Assembly (NCBI RefSeq): GCF_035582795.1
Contig: NC_134365.1
Coordinates: 38,978,135 to 39,042,134, forward strand
Length of the DNA: 64,000 nt
Reading direction: 5' to 3'
Source of the DNA: Mycteria americana
Taxonomy: Eukaryota; Chordata; Aves; Ciconiiformes; Ciconiidae
The notes below the pieces were generated by a model. The model was not told where the DNA came from. It made no database searches and worked only from the letters and a program-made list of their open reading frames with translations. Positions within the stretch are counted from its first letter, which is position 1; every line of letters begins with the position of its first letter. This document shows, one piece after another, positions 49,701-62,055 of the stretch. The translations under genes and the position numbers were made by a program.

Positions 49701-50690
49701 AGAACGCACCAGCCTTTGCACCAGCCTTTGCACCAGCACCTCCTGCTTTTGCTTCTCCTTTAACCTGTGTGCCAGTACTCTGCAGTGGCAGCAAGCCATC
49801 CATAGTGGCCTCCTGTTTAGTTACATGGGACATCAGTCCAAAGTAAAACAAAGGAGAAACTGGAAGAAAATACAGTTAAAAAATGAAAGAAGGGGCAAAT
49901 GAAAACACAAGAGTCAGCAAAATGAATTTTATTTTTTGAAAATAAACCTTATCAAACAAACATTATTTAATTCTTTGATGAAAACATATACTATCTGATA
50001 GGGGTAAACATGCAGAAATACAACTATGTGACATTTTGTTAAAAAAATAGAGCTACATAATAACATGGCAAATATTAACCTCTTAACTACTAACCAGTGA
50101 AAACCAGATTAAAACAGATCCTAGAAATACTTGCTTTCATCACTGAATAGCAGGATTTCTGGTGGACTTCAGGAGAAATCAATACTAAACATGATACGGC
50201 TTGGTATTTTCATCGATGAGCTGCAAGAAAACATGAAACTACTGGTTGATAAAGTTTCAGAAAAGGCAAAGATGTGCAGTGTTGAACAGAAGTGAAGACT
50301 AAGCAGCTATGTGACCTGCCTGGGTTACAATACAGGGAAGTTCCGGTGGTTTTAAATGAGGAGCTCCTGGAAAACGATTTGGCAGTTATACACAGTATTT
50401 TACGACTTTGGGAGGCAGCTGGATAACAGGATATACTGGAAATCTGACTTTACGATTTGATGGTTTTGTGATCGGGGTCACGTGAAGACACAGAATTATC
50501 ACCCGATTTATTAAAAAATGCACTGTTAGTGCAGTAGGTACCAATGTACGAGTACAAACAAGGCTGGGGCGAGAGCTGGGGCTCAGGGCTCAGCCCTGCC
50601 CACATCCAGCGCCTGTTTCTTCACCCCCGAGCGGTCACACCGCAATTACCAGTTCTCTGTCCCCCGGGGCACAGGCACCAGCTTCGTGCG
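43711..50690. other. Intergenic region upstream of HELB
   Basis: No gene is supported. It holds a 29-bp perfect tandem duplication at 47112-47169, a 12-bp repeat of 2.5 units at about 49706-49737, and homopolymer T/A runs. Short open frames show no recognised family. Confidence 0.55.
47112..47169. repeat. 29-bp perfect tandem duplication
   Basis: Two identical adjacent 29-bp copies (47112-47140 and 47141-47169) starting TCATTACTAGCAG. The lack of any difference suggests a recent event or an assembly artefact. Confidence 0.95.
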
Positions 50691-51370
50691 TTACCCGTTA
50701 CCTCACCGCAACCCATCTGCCGGGGGCAAGGTTCGCAGCTCCAGAGGCGGCACGGCCTCCTCAGGCTGCCCCGCCACCGCCGGGCGGGAGGAGAGCGGGG
50801 CCGCGGCCATCACCCACAACCCGGCCGGGGCCCAGGGGGCGGCAGCAGGTAACGGCCGCCGGCCCTGCCTGGCCGTTCCGCCCGCCCGCCCCGCCGCTGC
50901 CTGCCGCTCGACACCTCCTTCCGCTCCGGGCGCGGGGTGGGCGGGAAGGATCCCAGGGGAGGGCGCGGCGCAGTGGCGGCATGGCGGTGTCCGGCCAGCA
51001 GCGGGGGGCCGCGGTGGAGCTGTGGGGAGTGCTGCTGCCTCCGCGGCGGGCGGCGGCGGGCTCGGAGGAGGAGACCGAGGAGGAAGCCGAGGAGGAGACG
51101 TACTTGACCGAGGCCGCGCTCCTGGAGGCTTCCGGGCCGGAGCTGGAGGCCGCGCTGCCCCCGCGCCGAGCCGGTGAGGGGCGGCGGGAGCGGGGCCGGG
51201 CGGCGGGCGGGCGGGCCCCAGTGTCCTCTGCCCGCAGCCTGCCTCGGGCGCGGGTTTGGGCTCGGCCCGGGGGCTGCGTTTGAAACGAGTGAGCTGCACC
51301 CGGCGCCTGCGGCCCCGCCTGTCCGGTCCTGTGCGTGACAGCCTCCTCGCCGGCGTCGGGAGGCTCTTGT
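50690..51370. promoter_or_regulatory. CpG-island promoter of HELB
   Basis: GC- and CpG-dense block around the HELB start codon, with GGCGG/CCGCC boxes and no evident TATA box. The long minus-strand frames inside it are composition shadows. The transcription start is probably between about 50800 and 50980. Confidence 0.85.
50981..51173 (+). CDS. HELB: HELB exon 1
   Basis: Codes for residues 1-64 plus one base, from [16 protein letters not shown] to a Glu-rich block [20 protein letters not shown]. The mammalian protein has a similar acidic block near its start. The ATG lies in a good context (GCGGCATGG) inside the CpG island; no better upstream in-frame ATG is seen. The donor is CCG/GTGAGG. 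Confidence 0.88.
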
Positions 51371-54300
51371 CTGCTAATGCAGAATGTTTTAAAAGTAAAT
51401 CGAAACTCCCTCCTTCCCCGGTTACCGAGCTCATTGCAGGGGAAGTGGCAATGATGCGAAGTAGGTGATAAATCTGGTGCAGGTAGTGGAAGTGTCGTGT
51501 AGTTGGCACGTTTGTATGGCCGCAGTATTGCAACAGTAAGAAAACATAAAATTTTTCCACTCAAGTTAACTTTACACAAAAAATGCATTTTTTTCTTTCA
51601 TGACATATGTTACTTGACCTTAATGATTCCCTACTTTCTACTGAGTGCTTAGAAAAGCAGGTGACATTGGAGCAACTTCTGCCTAGCAAGAATATTTTGT
51701 CCAAAAACTGTTTTAAAAATGGCTAAATTGAGCTAAGTAACAAGGGGAAAATAAACAGACAAGTTGTTATAGACCGAAGAGCTGCTGCTGCTCTGGTTTG
51801 GTGAGAAAGAGGTCCTGCTAAACATAGGTGCTCGCTTTGCTCGGGTCGTAGGATTGAGCCCCCAGTCGTGGATCGAGGAATGGTGTTATTAATTTTTGTG
51901 AGGGAAAGATGATGGAAAGAGGAGGCAACCCGGGTCCTACAAAATGTTAAGAGTTCATTATATTAATCGCTTATGATTTTGGTGGTTTCAGTTACAGGGA
52001 GTATTTGGTATACAAATGTGTCTGAAGAGCATGCGGGTGCCACGGTGCAATGCTTTGTGGCAAAACTGTTTAAAATTGAATGGCAAACTTGACTTGGCAG
52101 AAATGGTGTAATATTAAACCATATGCCAGTGTCTTTAATTGGCTTAATAAATATTCATACGCAAGTTTAATTTTGTAGTTCTGACACTTGGAGAAGCAGT
52201 TTTAGTGCTTGTTCCTGAGGGTGGTTTTGCTTTTGGTTTTAAATACTACTGGAAAGACTGACATCAGGAAGTTTACGAAGAACCCTGCTTTGCTTTTACT
52301 ACTGCAACTTATACAAAAGACAAAAATAAGCTTTGAACAAACAAAACTCTTGTAATCAAACCAAAGTTTTAATCTTTATGACTATTAATTAACAATGGTT
52401 TTATTTTTCTTTTTAATGATTCAGTTGTTATACAAGAAGAGAGCTCCAAAACCGAGTATGAAGTAGTTGGACGTTTTCCATTAGTTGACCCTTGGTGGAG
52501 AGTTTGTGTTAAAGCTAAAAAAATGGGGTCAAAGTACTTTGTGCAAGGATATCCATCATATTTTCTGCGGACCAATATAGAAGAAAACAACCGACAAGTC
52601 TTTTCACTCTTTCTTAAGGAATGTGCTGTTCCTGAGGTTTTTAAAGAAAAGTTTTTTACTTGGCTTCCTACGGAGTCTGTGCTGAGTTTTAGAAATCTTG
52701 AAGAAAAACTAGAACAGTTCCAAGTTTCACATTTACAGACACAGAAGAAACAAAGAAACACCAAGGAGTACGACATCTTCTACTATGTTTCAAAATCATG
52801 TAGGTATATCCTGTGCTATTTTGATTGTTTTATAAGCTAACAAGTTCTATCTCAGATACTGTGTTCAAGCTAACGTGTCTTCATATGAAGTGTATATTCA
52901 AATGAATTTGGAACATGCGAAGATTCTTCTTTTTTTAAAAATTTGAGGACAGTGGGACAGCTGACCAATTAAAGATAGGCATACATTTAGAAATACATAA
53001 GGACTTTCCTGAATTGTGTAGGCTTACTAAGTAGAATTGTCTGTGCTAGGGATGCAGAGACACTGGTGCTGGCTTCCTATGGTTTATTCAGATACAACAA
53101 GGCCTATTAAAAATGGGTTCAGCACTGCTTGAACATGGTGGTATGGCTTTTTAGGACAAATATGTGTTCAGAAACAGTATAGCTGCTTCTTTGTAGCGCA
53201 TGGGAACAGTGAATGAGCTCAGCATAGTCCAAATCAGCTGCACTAAATAGGCTATCTAAGTGTGTCTGAATCCTGCCCATCAGCAGATAGGTATGGCTGG
53301 GGATCAGAGTGCGGAAACACTGGAGTGTCTCCACATGGAGATGGTTGAGGACTGCTGAGGATCCTGTTGTGGACTATGTTGGTGTGACTACATGAATGTT
53401 AGAGATTGGATCAGGAGTGTGCTTTTGAAGCAAATGTCCCTCTTGTCTCCACTGTGGTGCAGTCTCTGAGAGTATTGACTGTATTCCTGCTGGATGAAAC
53501 CCAAAAGGCATGTTCCAGCTGCACACCTAAGGTACTCCAACCCCTAATGGACATTCAGTCTGTGGGATCAGACTATAGCTGGTCTGAAGCAAAACACCAA
53601 AATACAGAAAGTCAAGATGTCTGGGACACGTCTTCAGCACTAGCTCTTTTGTTTTGCTCTGATGATCTGTTTCCATTATGCCACGTTCCTGATGTGGACA
53701 TAGGCAGTCCTGGGTTGGTGCTGTACAGAGCCACTTAGCTGTCAGTGCCATGGGACTCAGTACTCTGAGTTGGAGGAATTCTTTTAAATTCAGCCTCAGC
53801 TGTGCATAAATCTGTACAGACAGGTCGGGTCTATCTATGAAGTCTTTCAGTACCTGGTTTACTGGGCAGTGGCAGGTCAAAAGATGGAGGTGACTGCTTT
53901 GGAGGTCAAATCATGTCTGACAGGAGAGTTCATAGCTTCTGCTAGACATTACTCCAAATCACATGCATAAGAAGAGGAAAATTTTCACAGTTCTATGGAC
54001 TTCAGGCTTTTTGTTGTGTTTTTTTAACAGTAGAAGTTCTTAACCCCTGTTTACGGACTTTAAATCTTTTCATGACCACAAAGAGATGGGAATCTATAGC
54101 GGTAGAAACTCAGATCTAGTTTGCTGCTTGAGTTTTAATGGGATATATGGATCAATTCTGATTGATTGAAGCTTGTCTGATATGTTTATGAATCTTCAGT
54201 GTTGAAGATTGCACAGTGTGCCTAGGTATCCTGTTCTTGTAGTTGGCAGATTTTTCGTAATACCTAGCTTAAGTGACTTTGATACAAATTAAGCTGTCTT

Positions 54301-57300
54301 CTTTCTCTGTCATTGGGCAATAGAAACAACAGCCCACCCCCTGTATGTCATGTTGTTACTATTACTATTGTCACTTTTTCCTGGTTGTCATTGATACGGG
54401 CTCGAGCACTTTGTTATTCAAGCATTCATTATACTTTTGTCTAGAAGTAGTGTGTGTTGATTCTCCACTTGTAAATTAAGTATTTGTGTCAAAAGGGAAA
54501 GGTTCCATCTTTGCCTTCCTGTAGGTGAGTGGTCAGAAAAAGTACTTAACTGAGAAAACTGGGTGTTTTAAATTTGGAATAATGAAGTTTCCTTAAAACT
54601 CCATTAAAAATTGTGGGTTTTTTTCCTGTGAAGAGATAAAACTTCTAGAAGTCTCACTTTCTTCTAAAATTTGTTTTTTTAAAGCAAGGTATAGAGCAAA
54701 TCAGTTTCATTATCCCCCTTTTGCAGATCCCAAGACTGATACAAACAGGGAAAGTGATAGCTTAAATTTGGGGTCATTGAGAAAGCCAGTGGAGAGCACT
54801 GTTTTCTTAAGTTTCTGTACTGATCTGATACTACAAATTTAGAAGCCTGTTTTCTTATTTTGGATTTCAATTGTTCTTCTGTACATCTGTATGAAAATTA
54901 TCTTTAGATAGGAGAGGCAGGTGTGGCGACGTCTGAACTGATGTTCTACAAAATGCTATTGAGTAGGCAGTTTAAACCAAATGTATAATATATATTTCCC
55001 AAATGAGTACGTTTAGTTGCAGTTTTTATTTGTCATCTGTTTACATTTTTTTTCCCCAACGCACTCCAGGGAAAAACGGACTTTAAAAGAATTTGAAAAG
55101 GATTACAAAGAATAAGAAACTGAAAGAAATTAGAGATGTTTTGGATGTAGGGGAGGCAGAAGGATAAGAGTCAGAGTCAGTTTAAATTGCCTTTACAAAT
55201 ATCTTTGTATATCGCTTAAAACTTTCTTGGTTTATGGTGCATACAGTTGCAGGAAAGGCAGTATTGGTAGCTCTGACTTTTCCGATGATACTGGAATTCT
55301 TGCCAATTCTTCTGCCACGCCATTTTTCCTGTCTGTTGAATATGGTGTGTTGGCAAAGAAAGACTGAAGAAAACAATGGTACGGATGATGAGGAAGTACA
55401 TTTTCAAGACAAGATGCTAACAAAGTTGGATGAGATATTAAAGAATGAGCCATGGAAACTTGGATTCAGCAGGGTAAGTAATGTTAAGCAGGGTAAAAAA
55501 ATGTGTTACATTTGAGCTTCATTAGAATACAGTGTTGTTTCAGTTACGTTCAGTTTATTAACTGGACATTTGTAGGAGGTAAGCGTAGTTCATTTGGAAA
55601 TGGATGATTTACTTGACTCAGTTTTAGCAAAGGTATTTTTTTCCAGTTGGTCTACAATAAATCAGTCTCAGAAGATTTTAAAGTTGGTTTTGTTACAACC
55701 ATTTGCTTAGTCTTTTCTACAAGGAACAGAAAACTAAATACTTGAAGTAACTGGGCCAAAAGTAAGAAAACTAATTTAAAACCCTCAATTGTACTGTTCA
55801 GTTTTATACTGGCAAATGACATTTTCTGTTCTTAATACATAGAACAGTATCTATGCTTTCATAGTAAGGTAGATAAGTCACTCTGTAATAGGTCATCTGG
55901 TCTAGTCATTCTGCTTTTTTATAATGGGATTTGTCGTTGCTGCTTACTTTTTTGTTTTGCTTTGCTGTGCTTGCTGTGCAATTTTGCTGCCGCACCTCAC
56001 CTTAGCACTCCTGTACCTCAGATGGGAGCTGTAGCTTAATAGTTCAGAAATGTGATTAGTTAATCCCTCTGCTTCAGCCCCCCAATGCTTTTACTGACAG
56101 TTGTTCTGACTTGTCTTTAAGACCTCCGATTTCAGAGATTCAGCAGTCTAGCCAATATATTCCCGTGTTTCACATTCTTTCCTTTAAAAAGTTTTTCCTG
56201 ACATCCAGTTTGACTATTCCTTGATGCAATATAGGCTTGTTGCTCTCTTGTTTCTTGTACCAAGGACCTGCATTCTCACAGCAGGTTTTTTTTATTGCTT
56301 GAAGACTCTCTTTAGCTTTTTCGCTTAAGGCTTGGCAAGTCCAATTAATTGTTCTTTCCCTCAGTAGTTAATCTTATTTGCACATCTCAGTCTTTCGCTA
56401 TTTTGTGGTAGTCTCTGTAAAGGTTGTGTGTTTCTTGAAGTAGCACGTTCAGGATTGGGTACAGTATTCTGGCTAATGTCTTTCCTATGCTATGTTTCTA
56501 CAGTTTTTGTGCCTTTACTTGAAAGTGTGCTAATTAGGTGTGCACAAGTTCTCCCTAATACCCAATTTCTGCACCAGGTTTTTGATTTTTAAAGTTTCTG
56601 TTTTATACAGAAGGGTGACTGAGAGGAATTACCATTCCATCTTACTTTTAAATGTCTTGCTTTCATATACCTGGAAAAGCATTACAACTTCCTACATCAT
56701 GAAAAGTACATACATTTTTGTAGCCTTCCACCCTCTGAATTGCAATTTGTATTTACTAGGAGGAATGTTATTCAGCAAGAGGCTAACATCTTCTGAAATA
56801 AATATATATTTGCTTTTATTCTTTCTGGGGAGAAGATTACCTATAGGGAACTGAACCTTTCTTACTGTGAGGCAACGTGGGCCGCCTTCTGTCAGTGTGA
56901 ACATCTCCTCTGGAAGATTCCTGACTTGCAGAAGAATGCATTAATTCTGTATGATCAACTCAAGAAACAGTGTAGAGAAATGGGACACACTTATGAAGAT
57001 CAAGATGAATTGGCTTATTTTGTATCTAAATGTATGTCCATTGAGGATGTTTGGAAATCTCTTGAATTTTTGAAAGATCAGAACGTAGTGGTTAGGGAGA
57101 AAAAACTAGTGTTTCTGCCTCATCTTTACAAATCTGAAAAAGACATTGCAATGTATATAGGTGACCTTCTGTCAAACCGCTCGTGGCAACTGGACGTTGA
57201 TGTGAGAAAGGTACTTAATGCTTCTGAGACACCAAGACAAATGGTAGATAACAAAATGAATGTTACCCAGGCTCCTGAAATGGAACATCTGAAGGAAAAT

Positions 57301-60300
57301 AGTCCAGACAATCACAGCTGTGAAGATCATGTTCCTGAGAAGGAAGTGGGGTCTACGTCTGGTACCCAAAGTAAAGCAGAGGTAGACTTAGATCAGGTGA
57401 TTGCTATGGAAAAGATTTGTTCTAATCCTGTCACAATCATAAGTGGAAAAGGAGGCTGTGGGAAGAGTACAATAGTTAGCTGCCTTTTTCATCACTTAAA
57501 GCAGATGGAAAAAGAAGTGGAAGCTGCTTCTAAGGACTTTGAAGAAGACATGGATGCGTCTGAGGAATGGAATACCTTTGATCATCATTGGGAGTCAGAG
57601 AATATGTACACAAAAAAATTTTTGAATGTACTATTTACTGCACCTACAGGCAGGGCGGCAAGCCTTTTGAGTGAAAAAACTAAGCTTCCTGCATATACAC
57701 TGCATCAGGTAAAGAATTTTTTTTTTTTTTAAATTGTGTTCTGAAAGACCTTTTGTCACTGTCCATTCTTGTTTTGAAAAAAAAGCTTGTTAACTGAACT
57801 TTCCTTATGAAATGTGTAGCTATTAATGATAATGCTTAGGTACAGCTTGTCAGCATTTGAAAGTCAGCATTACGTTTTGGGGAATCGTAAATCAATCATT
57901 TGCAATACATTATTTGCTGTAACTGGTTTTTTTTCTACTTATACACATCTCAAATTTGTGCCTTTCTAGGGCATCTGATCTTCCTACCTTCTCAGTTTTG
58001 TTTTTTTTTTAAGACAGAAATACTTGCTAAATGGCAGAGCTGTTTTCTAGTGTCCTGTTGCCTCGCAATCATACTGATACCTGCACAAACATGAAGAGAT
58101 CAGTAGCCTGGGGTTGAATAATGAGATAAACTTCATTCACACAGTGTTTTCTTAATTACCGTTAAATATTGTGCAAATTTTTTTAGAAAAAAGTAGAAAG
58201 CAAAGTCTTTGTTATAAATGTAGGCCAAGTCTCTGTTGTCCTAGGTGGTGGAAGGTGCCAAGAAGATGTTGGAGGTGTGGAATAACCTGTGTAAATCAAA
58301 ATTATAATAACATAAAGAGTACCGTGGGCTTATTTTATCTCTGGGGACTGGATAGTTGCCTGTTCCCCTTCCCCATGCAATGTTGGGGATTTATTAATGT
58401 CAGCAAGCTGTAGTAGGAGGTGTTCTGTTACTGAGCAGCCTAATGGCTGACCTTATATCCTTTAGGGTCCCTCCAGGAAAAAAAGGATGCATTTCTGTGC
58501 TTTTATGTAAGTAAGTGTTGATAATCTCAGCTAGAAATGTATTCACTAAGGAGGAAAATAAGACTGAACAGTTGCGTCTTCTGAGTCTTTACAGAGTTAA
58601 GTTCAGAATTTCAGATAATAGCTCTAAATACAGCATTAGAAGATACCACACTGGCTACCTTTATAAGACAGTTGTTTACAGTTGATTAGTGTCAGAGCTT
58701 GATTTATTTTGATTTGTTTCTAGATCATCTATAGTTTTAAATCGTGGAGGCAGAGTGAACAAGTACAGCCGTGGAAGTTTTCTACTGTGACGGTTCTGAT
58801 TGTGGATGAAGGAAGCTTGGTGTCTGTACACATTCTTAGTTTAGTTTTAAGACTCTTGTGTGAGCACGCTCAGCTTGCCAAACTTATTATTCTAGGTAAG
58901 TGAAACAGCAAATTTAGCATTATACAATATTTAATAATACACAATATGCAGTGTAAGTATCAGAGCTGCCACTGGTCTCACCTAGTCTCTTAAAAACCCC
59001 AGAATGTTACATTGTTCTGTACTTGGATATTTCTGCTTATTCAAAAGGTCAGATGAGATACGGTTTTCAATCTCAAGTGTCAGTATGAAAGTATCAGTAT
59101 CTCTGTTCTCTGTTTAGCAGTGTTTTGTCTGAGTCTGAAAGTATTATGACTTCCATGTGGTAGCTTATTACATCTTGCAACTGGAAAACTTTTCTGATTT
59201 CCATAAATTTAAAAAAGCTAGTGTAAGCATATTAATCACGTTAGAAGGGAGGTTTCATGTCATTCTTAATGCTAGGATCATCTTGTTTTAATTTAGAAAG
59301 GAAAACGAAGTATAAAATCAAAATTTTCTGCTTTCTCAGAGGTTTGCTTTTTGTCATGCCATTTATGGCATTTGTTTTAACTATGTAACTTTCAAAATGT
59401 GTTTGGATAAGATGTGATCACTGTCAGTGCTCATCCTGCAGAGTGATTAGCACCTGCTAGTAAAGCATTACTGAGTGAGGAATATGAAGAATTTAAACTA
59501 TGCTACAGCGTGATTCCCCAAACAAAGTTTCTTAGATTCTTGAAAGTTTTATTTCATGTGAATTGTATTGAGGAAGCATGTAACAGGTTGAGTATTTATT
59601 AATTCCAGTGGGTTTTTTTTGAGACAATTTTTAATGGATGATCTGTTACTGCTTCTCACAAACACTAATTTGCATTCTGTTTAGGTGATACTAGACAGCT
59701 GCCGAGCATAGACCCAGGAAACATGTTAGCTGATATCTTTGAGGGTCTAAAATCAAGAGGCTTTTCTGTGGAACTGCGAACTAATCACAGAGCTGAATCG
59801 CAACTAATTGTAGATAATGCATCAAGGTAGGACTTACTTACGTATGTAAGAAGCATTCTTGTATTAGGCCTGGTCCTTTACCTGCAAAACACTAGTGCGT
59901 CCAGATTTGACTCTATAGTACTGCTTCTGTTACAGTTTCTTATTCAAAATCAGTAACACTGGTTTTAAAAACAAACAAACAAACAAACAAACCCACAAAA
60001 TAACAACAACAAAAACCTGCAAATTTTTCCAGGAGTATATGTATTGGACAAAAAAATGTGTGTGCTGGAATACTCTTGAATTTTATGGGACTTATTTCAC
60101 TATCAGATACTCTGCTGTTTTCAAATGAGTTGTGCATGCACAAATCACTTTACGCCTTCTGAAATGACTTACAACTGCTTCTCTAAAAAGGAATTTTTAA
60201 AGACATTGCTGGTAAGTGTGACAACAGCTAAAACAGGCTGAGAGCTTAGATGTCGCAGGCCATTAAATCATAGTTTCTTTTTATTTTTTGCTGTATTAAT

Positions 60301-62055
60301 ACCTAGAACCTCTAAATGTTTCCAGCATTTGCATTACTTCTGGTCTGGAAACAATCCTGTTTACTGTCAGCGCATGATTTCTTTTTTAGACCTCAAACAA
60401 CAAAATCTAGGTCTGAGTGCCCAAGACCTTTTGATGTTGATTGGAATTTGAGTATGTTCTGAGCATTTGCAAGATGTCCAGAATTACCAAGTGTTTTACA
60501 AACGCCCTCACTTTTTTTTGGTAACACTTCTGTGTTACTCCAGTCTGCTCCCATGAGAAGAACTGTATGAGTAACACTAAGTATCTACTGCAGTGCTGAA
60601 GGGTTTAGAGAATAAATTGCCATTTTTTTTTAATGTGAAATTAAGTTATGTTCAGAAGAAAGAGCTTTTGGTGTATGTGGTGTAGATGACCAAAAATTTA
60701 TGGTGAACTTCAGGCTGAAATGATGCAGATGGTGCTACACTGGAATCCTTTAACTGGAAATAATTTTTCTTTTCTGTTTTCCCTTCACTGCTCTGGTCAA
60801 GAATCTCTCAGCGGAAGCTTCCTGAATTTGATGAGGTGCTGAAAGTTTCTGGTTGGAATGAGGAAATGACAATGCCAAGCCCAGAGAAGAAATTTATTCT
60901 TATTGCTTTGCCTGCTGGCAGGGGTTGTGACAGTACGTGTGTACAATCAGTTTGTGATCTTGACTTTCCCTTTGGTAAAGCGTAGACTATTTGGCTGGTA
61001 CTAACATGCTGGGAAGATTTTAGTCGGGTTTGGTTTGTGGTATAAATTTAAATGCTAGATTCATAGTTTACCTTTTGCCTTCTGTAAGTGCACATAGCAA
61101 GACCCGTAAGTGCAAAGGATACGCTGTAGAGCTACGGCTCACCAGTTGCATTTTGAAATGGGGGTGATACAGCTTCCACCAGTGTAATCAAATGTGATCG
61201 TCTTTTTATGTTGTAGCTGGAGCTGTCAAACCTTAAAAGATTAAATTTTTCAGAGGTGAATTGTGGGTAAAGAGCAACTGTTACAGGATGGTGTGTTGGA
61301 CAGGAGTGTGTTCCCAACTCTAGAATCAAGTTAGGAAAATGGAAGCAAAGGGGACACCAGTATTTCTTTAAAAATGTTTTGGGGTCAGGGTTAGGGCCAT
61401 TGTTTTTGGTTTTCTTTGACCTTTATTGGATAAGTAGATTGAGTGGCCTCTACTTTATATGCATCAAAAACCTTCAAGGGGGATGTGGAAAAAAAAATAG
61501 TGTGAATATTATCACCTTATCTTACTATAGTAACTTACTCAGCAAACAAAACCGGATTTCTTCTGCGAAACCTAAATGTATAGGTCTGTGGCTTAAAAAT
61601 GTTCTACCTTTACCTCTTTAATGTGCTGTATCAAAACCTTATTTTGCATGAAATACGCTCTATGCAGCTGTTTAACACAGAGAAATAAGAATTTATCTCC
61701 TTCCATATCACTCTTGTCTCTCAGACTTTAATAGTGGGATAACTGCATGATACTTTTTGGGGGGAGTATATGTGTGGGTGTTTTGTGGTGTGGCGGTTTT
61801 TTTGGAGGTGTGTGTGTTTTTGTGGTTTTTTTTTTGTTGTTTTAAACAAGGTGAAATGTCATTGAAGCAAGAAATAAGCAAAGCCAATTTCATATTGAAT
61901 TAGGTTTTTCTTTCTTAAATTGTTTGTTCAGCATATTTTTATGCCTTACCTTTTGTGTCTTCTAAAACAGATTTGCAAACTGCCATAAAGACTTTACTTA
62001 AAAAAGGACCAGGATTGCAGGATGCCAAACAATCACAGTTCCTTGCTTTCAGAAG
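50981..62055 (+). CDS. HELB: HELB, DNA helicase B, exons 1-8, 3' part beyond window
   Basis: This is the gene-level entry. Exons: 50981-51173, 52425-52799, 55247-55473, 56836-57708, 58724-58895, 59685-59826, 60802-60932 and 61971-62055. Joined they give 2198 nt (732 codons plus 2 nt) without a stop, and all phases agree. Human HELB is about 1,087 residues, so two thirds are here. HELB is a superfamily 1B 5'-3' DNA helicase, RecD/Dda-like, that binds RPA, aids recovery from replication stress and limits end resection (family knowledge). Visible motifs: Walker A GKGGCGKS at 469-476, TAPTGRAA from 533, Walker B VDEGS with D584, and GDTRQLPS from 614. An acidic stretch from residue 499 corresponds to the RPA-binding region. 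Later helicase motifs and the C-terminal regulatory tail lie right of the window. No lesion is seen. Confidence 0.96.
51174..52424 (+). other. HELB intron 1
   Basis: The CpG island fades into AT-rich sequence. No other feature is recognised. Confidence 0.7.
52425..52799 (+). CDS. HELB: HELB exon 2
   Basis: Residues 65-190. It reads [20 protein letters not shown], then [19 protein letters not shown] and FLKECAVPE, matching the HELB N-terminal domain (family GRFP..WWRV, QGFPSYFL, LFLKEC). The acceptor is TGATTCAG. The donor is read as GTAGGT at 52800, because the alternative GTATAT at 52804 breaks the phase with exon 3. The last part is poorly conserved. Confidence 0.92.
52800..55246 (+). other. 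HELB intron 2
   Basis: The largest HELB intron in view. Open frames such as 53406-53738 have no recognised family. Nothing else is identified. Confidence 0.65.
55247..55473 (+). CDS. HELB: HELB exon 3
   Basis: Residues 190-265. It reads [20 protein letters not shown] and ends [15 protein letters not shown], matching the conserved FPKIMEFLPVLLPRHF and HPWKLGFSK of HELB. The acceptor at 55246 is required for an open frame; the next AG would create TGA. The donor is the consensus AGG/GTAAGT. Confidence 0.93.
55474..56835 (+). other. HELB intron 3
   Basis: Most of it is an ancient CR1-type fragment (55888-56510). No further feature. Confidence 0.65.
55888..56510 (-). mobile_element. Ancient CR1-type LINE in HELB intron 3
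   Basis: From AATAGGTCATCTGGTCTAGT on, the sequence follows the order of an old CR1 3' region read on the opposite strand: TTTAAGACCTCC, AAAAAGTTTTTCCTGACATC, TTGTTGCTCTC, TTGGGTACAGTATTCTGGCT. It is much more diverged than the copy at 25 kb and lies antisense to HELB. Confidence 0.7.
56836..57708 (+). CDS. HELB: HELB exon 4 (Walker A)
   Basis: Residues 266-556 in one 873-nt exon. The start at 56836 makes GFSR/ITYREL, matching GFSKITYREW. It holds the middle domain ([35 protein letters not shown]), a variable acidic linker, [17 protein letters not shown] with the Walker A lysine at 475, [12 protein letters not shown] from 499 in the RPA-contact region, and [11 protein letters not shown] from 533. 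The donor is CAG/GTAAAG. Confidence 0.96.
57709..58723 (+). other. HELB intron 4
   Basis: AT-rich with T runs at 57717-57730 and 58001-58012. No feature is recognised. Confidence 0.65.
58724..58895 (+). CDS. HELB: HELB exon 5 (Walker B)
   Basis: Residues 557-614. It reads [20 protein letters not shown], then [19 protein letters not shown] is the Walker B motif with D584 and E585. The acceptor is TTTGTTTCTAG and the donor is G/GTAAGT. Confidence 0.95.
58896..59684 (+). other. HELB intron 5
   Basis: No feature is recognised. Confidence 0.65.
59685..59826 (+). CDS. HELB: HELB exon 6
   Basis: Residues 614-661. It reads [20 protein letters not shown] and then [25 protein letters not shown] is helicase motif III, where RecD-like enzymes have GD..QLP; NHR..S.L is motif IV-like. 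The donor is AAG/GTAGGA and the phase is 2. Confidence 0.95.
59827..60801 (+). other. HELB intron 6
   Basis: Contains the (CAAA)n repeat at 59967-59993. Nothing else is recognised. Confidence 0.65.
59967..59993. repeat. (CAAA)n simple repeat
   Basis: About six CAAA units in HELB intron 6. Confidence 0.9.
60802..60932 (+). CDS. HELB: HELB exon 7
   Basis: Residues 661-705. It reads [20 protein letters not shown] and then [15 protein letters not shown]. Its start matches the family RISRRQFPKFD and the rest is variable. The acceptor is TGGTCAAG and the donor is A/GTACGT. Confidence 0.9.
60933..61970 (+). other. HELB intron 7
   Basis: GT-rich low-complexity tract at about 61760-61835. No other feature is recognised. 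Confidence 0.65.
61971..62055 (+). CDS. HELB: HELB exon 8
   Basis: Residues 705-733. It reads [20 protein letters not shown] and then SQFLAFR, matching the family AVKTLLQ..LQNAKTSQFIAFRR. The acceptor is TCTAAAACAG and the donor is AAG/GTAACG. It ends in phase 2, so the coding sequence must continue past the window. Confidence 0.93.

Noticed and set aside
50703-51588. Very long minus-strand frames (275-285 codons) across the HELB CpG island.
   Set aside because: They are Pro/Ala/Arg-rich composition shadows opposite HELB exon 1 and its promoter, where stop codons are rare.
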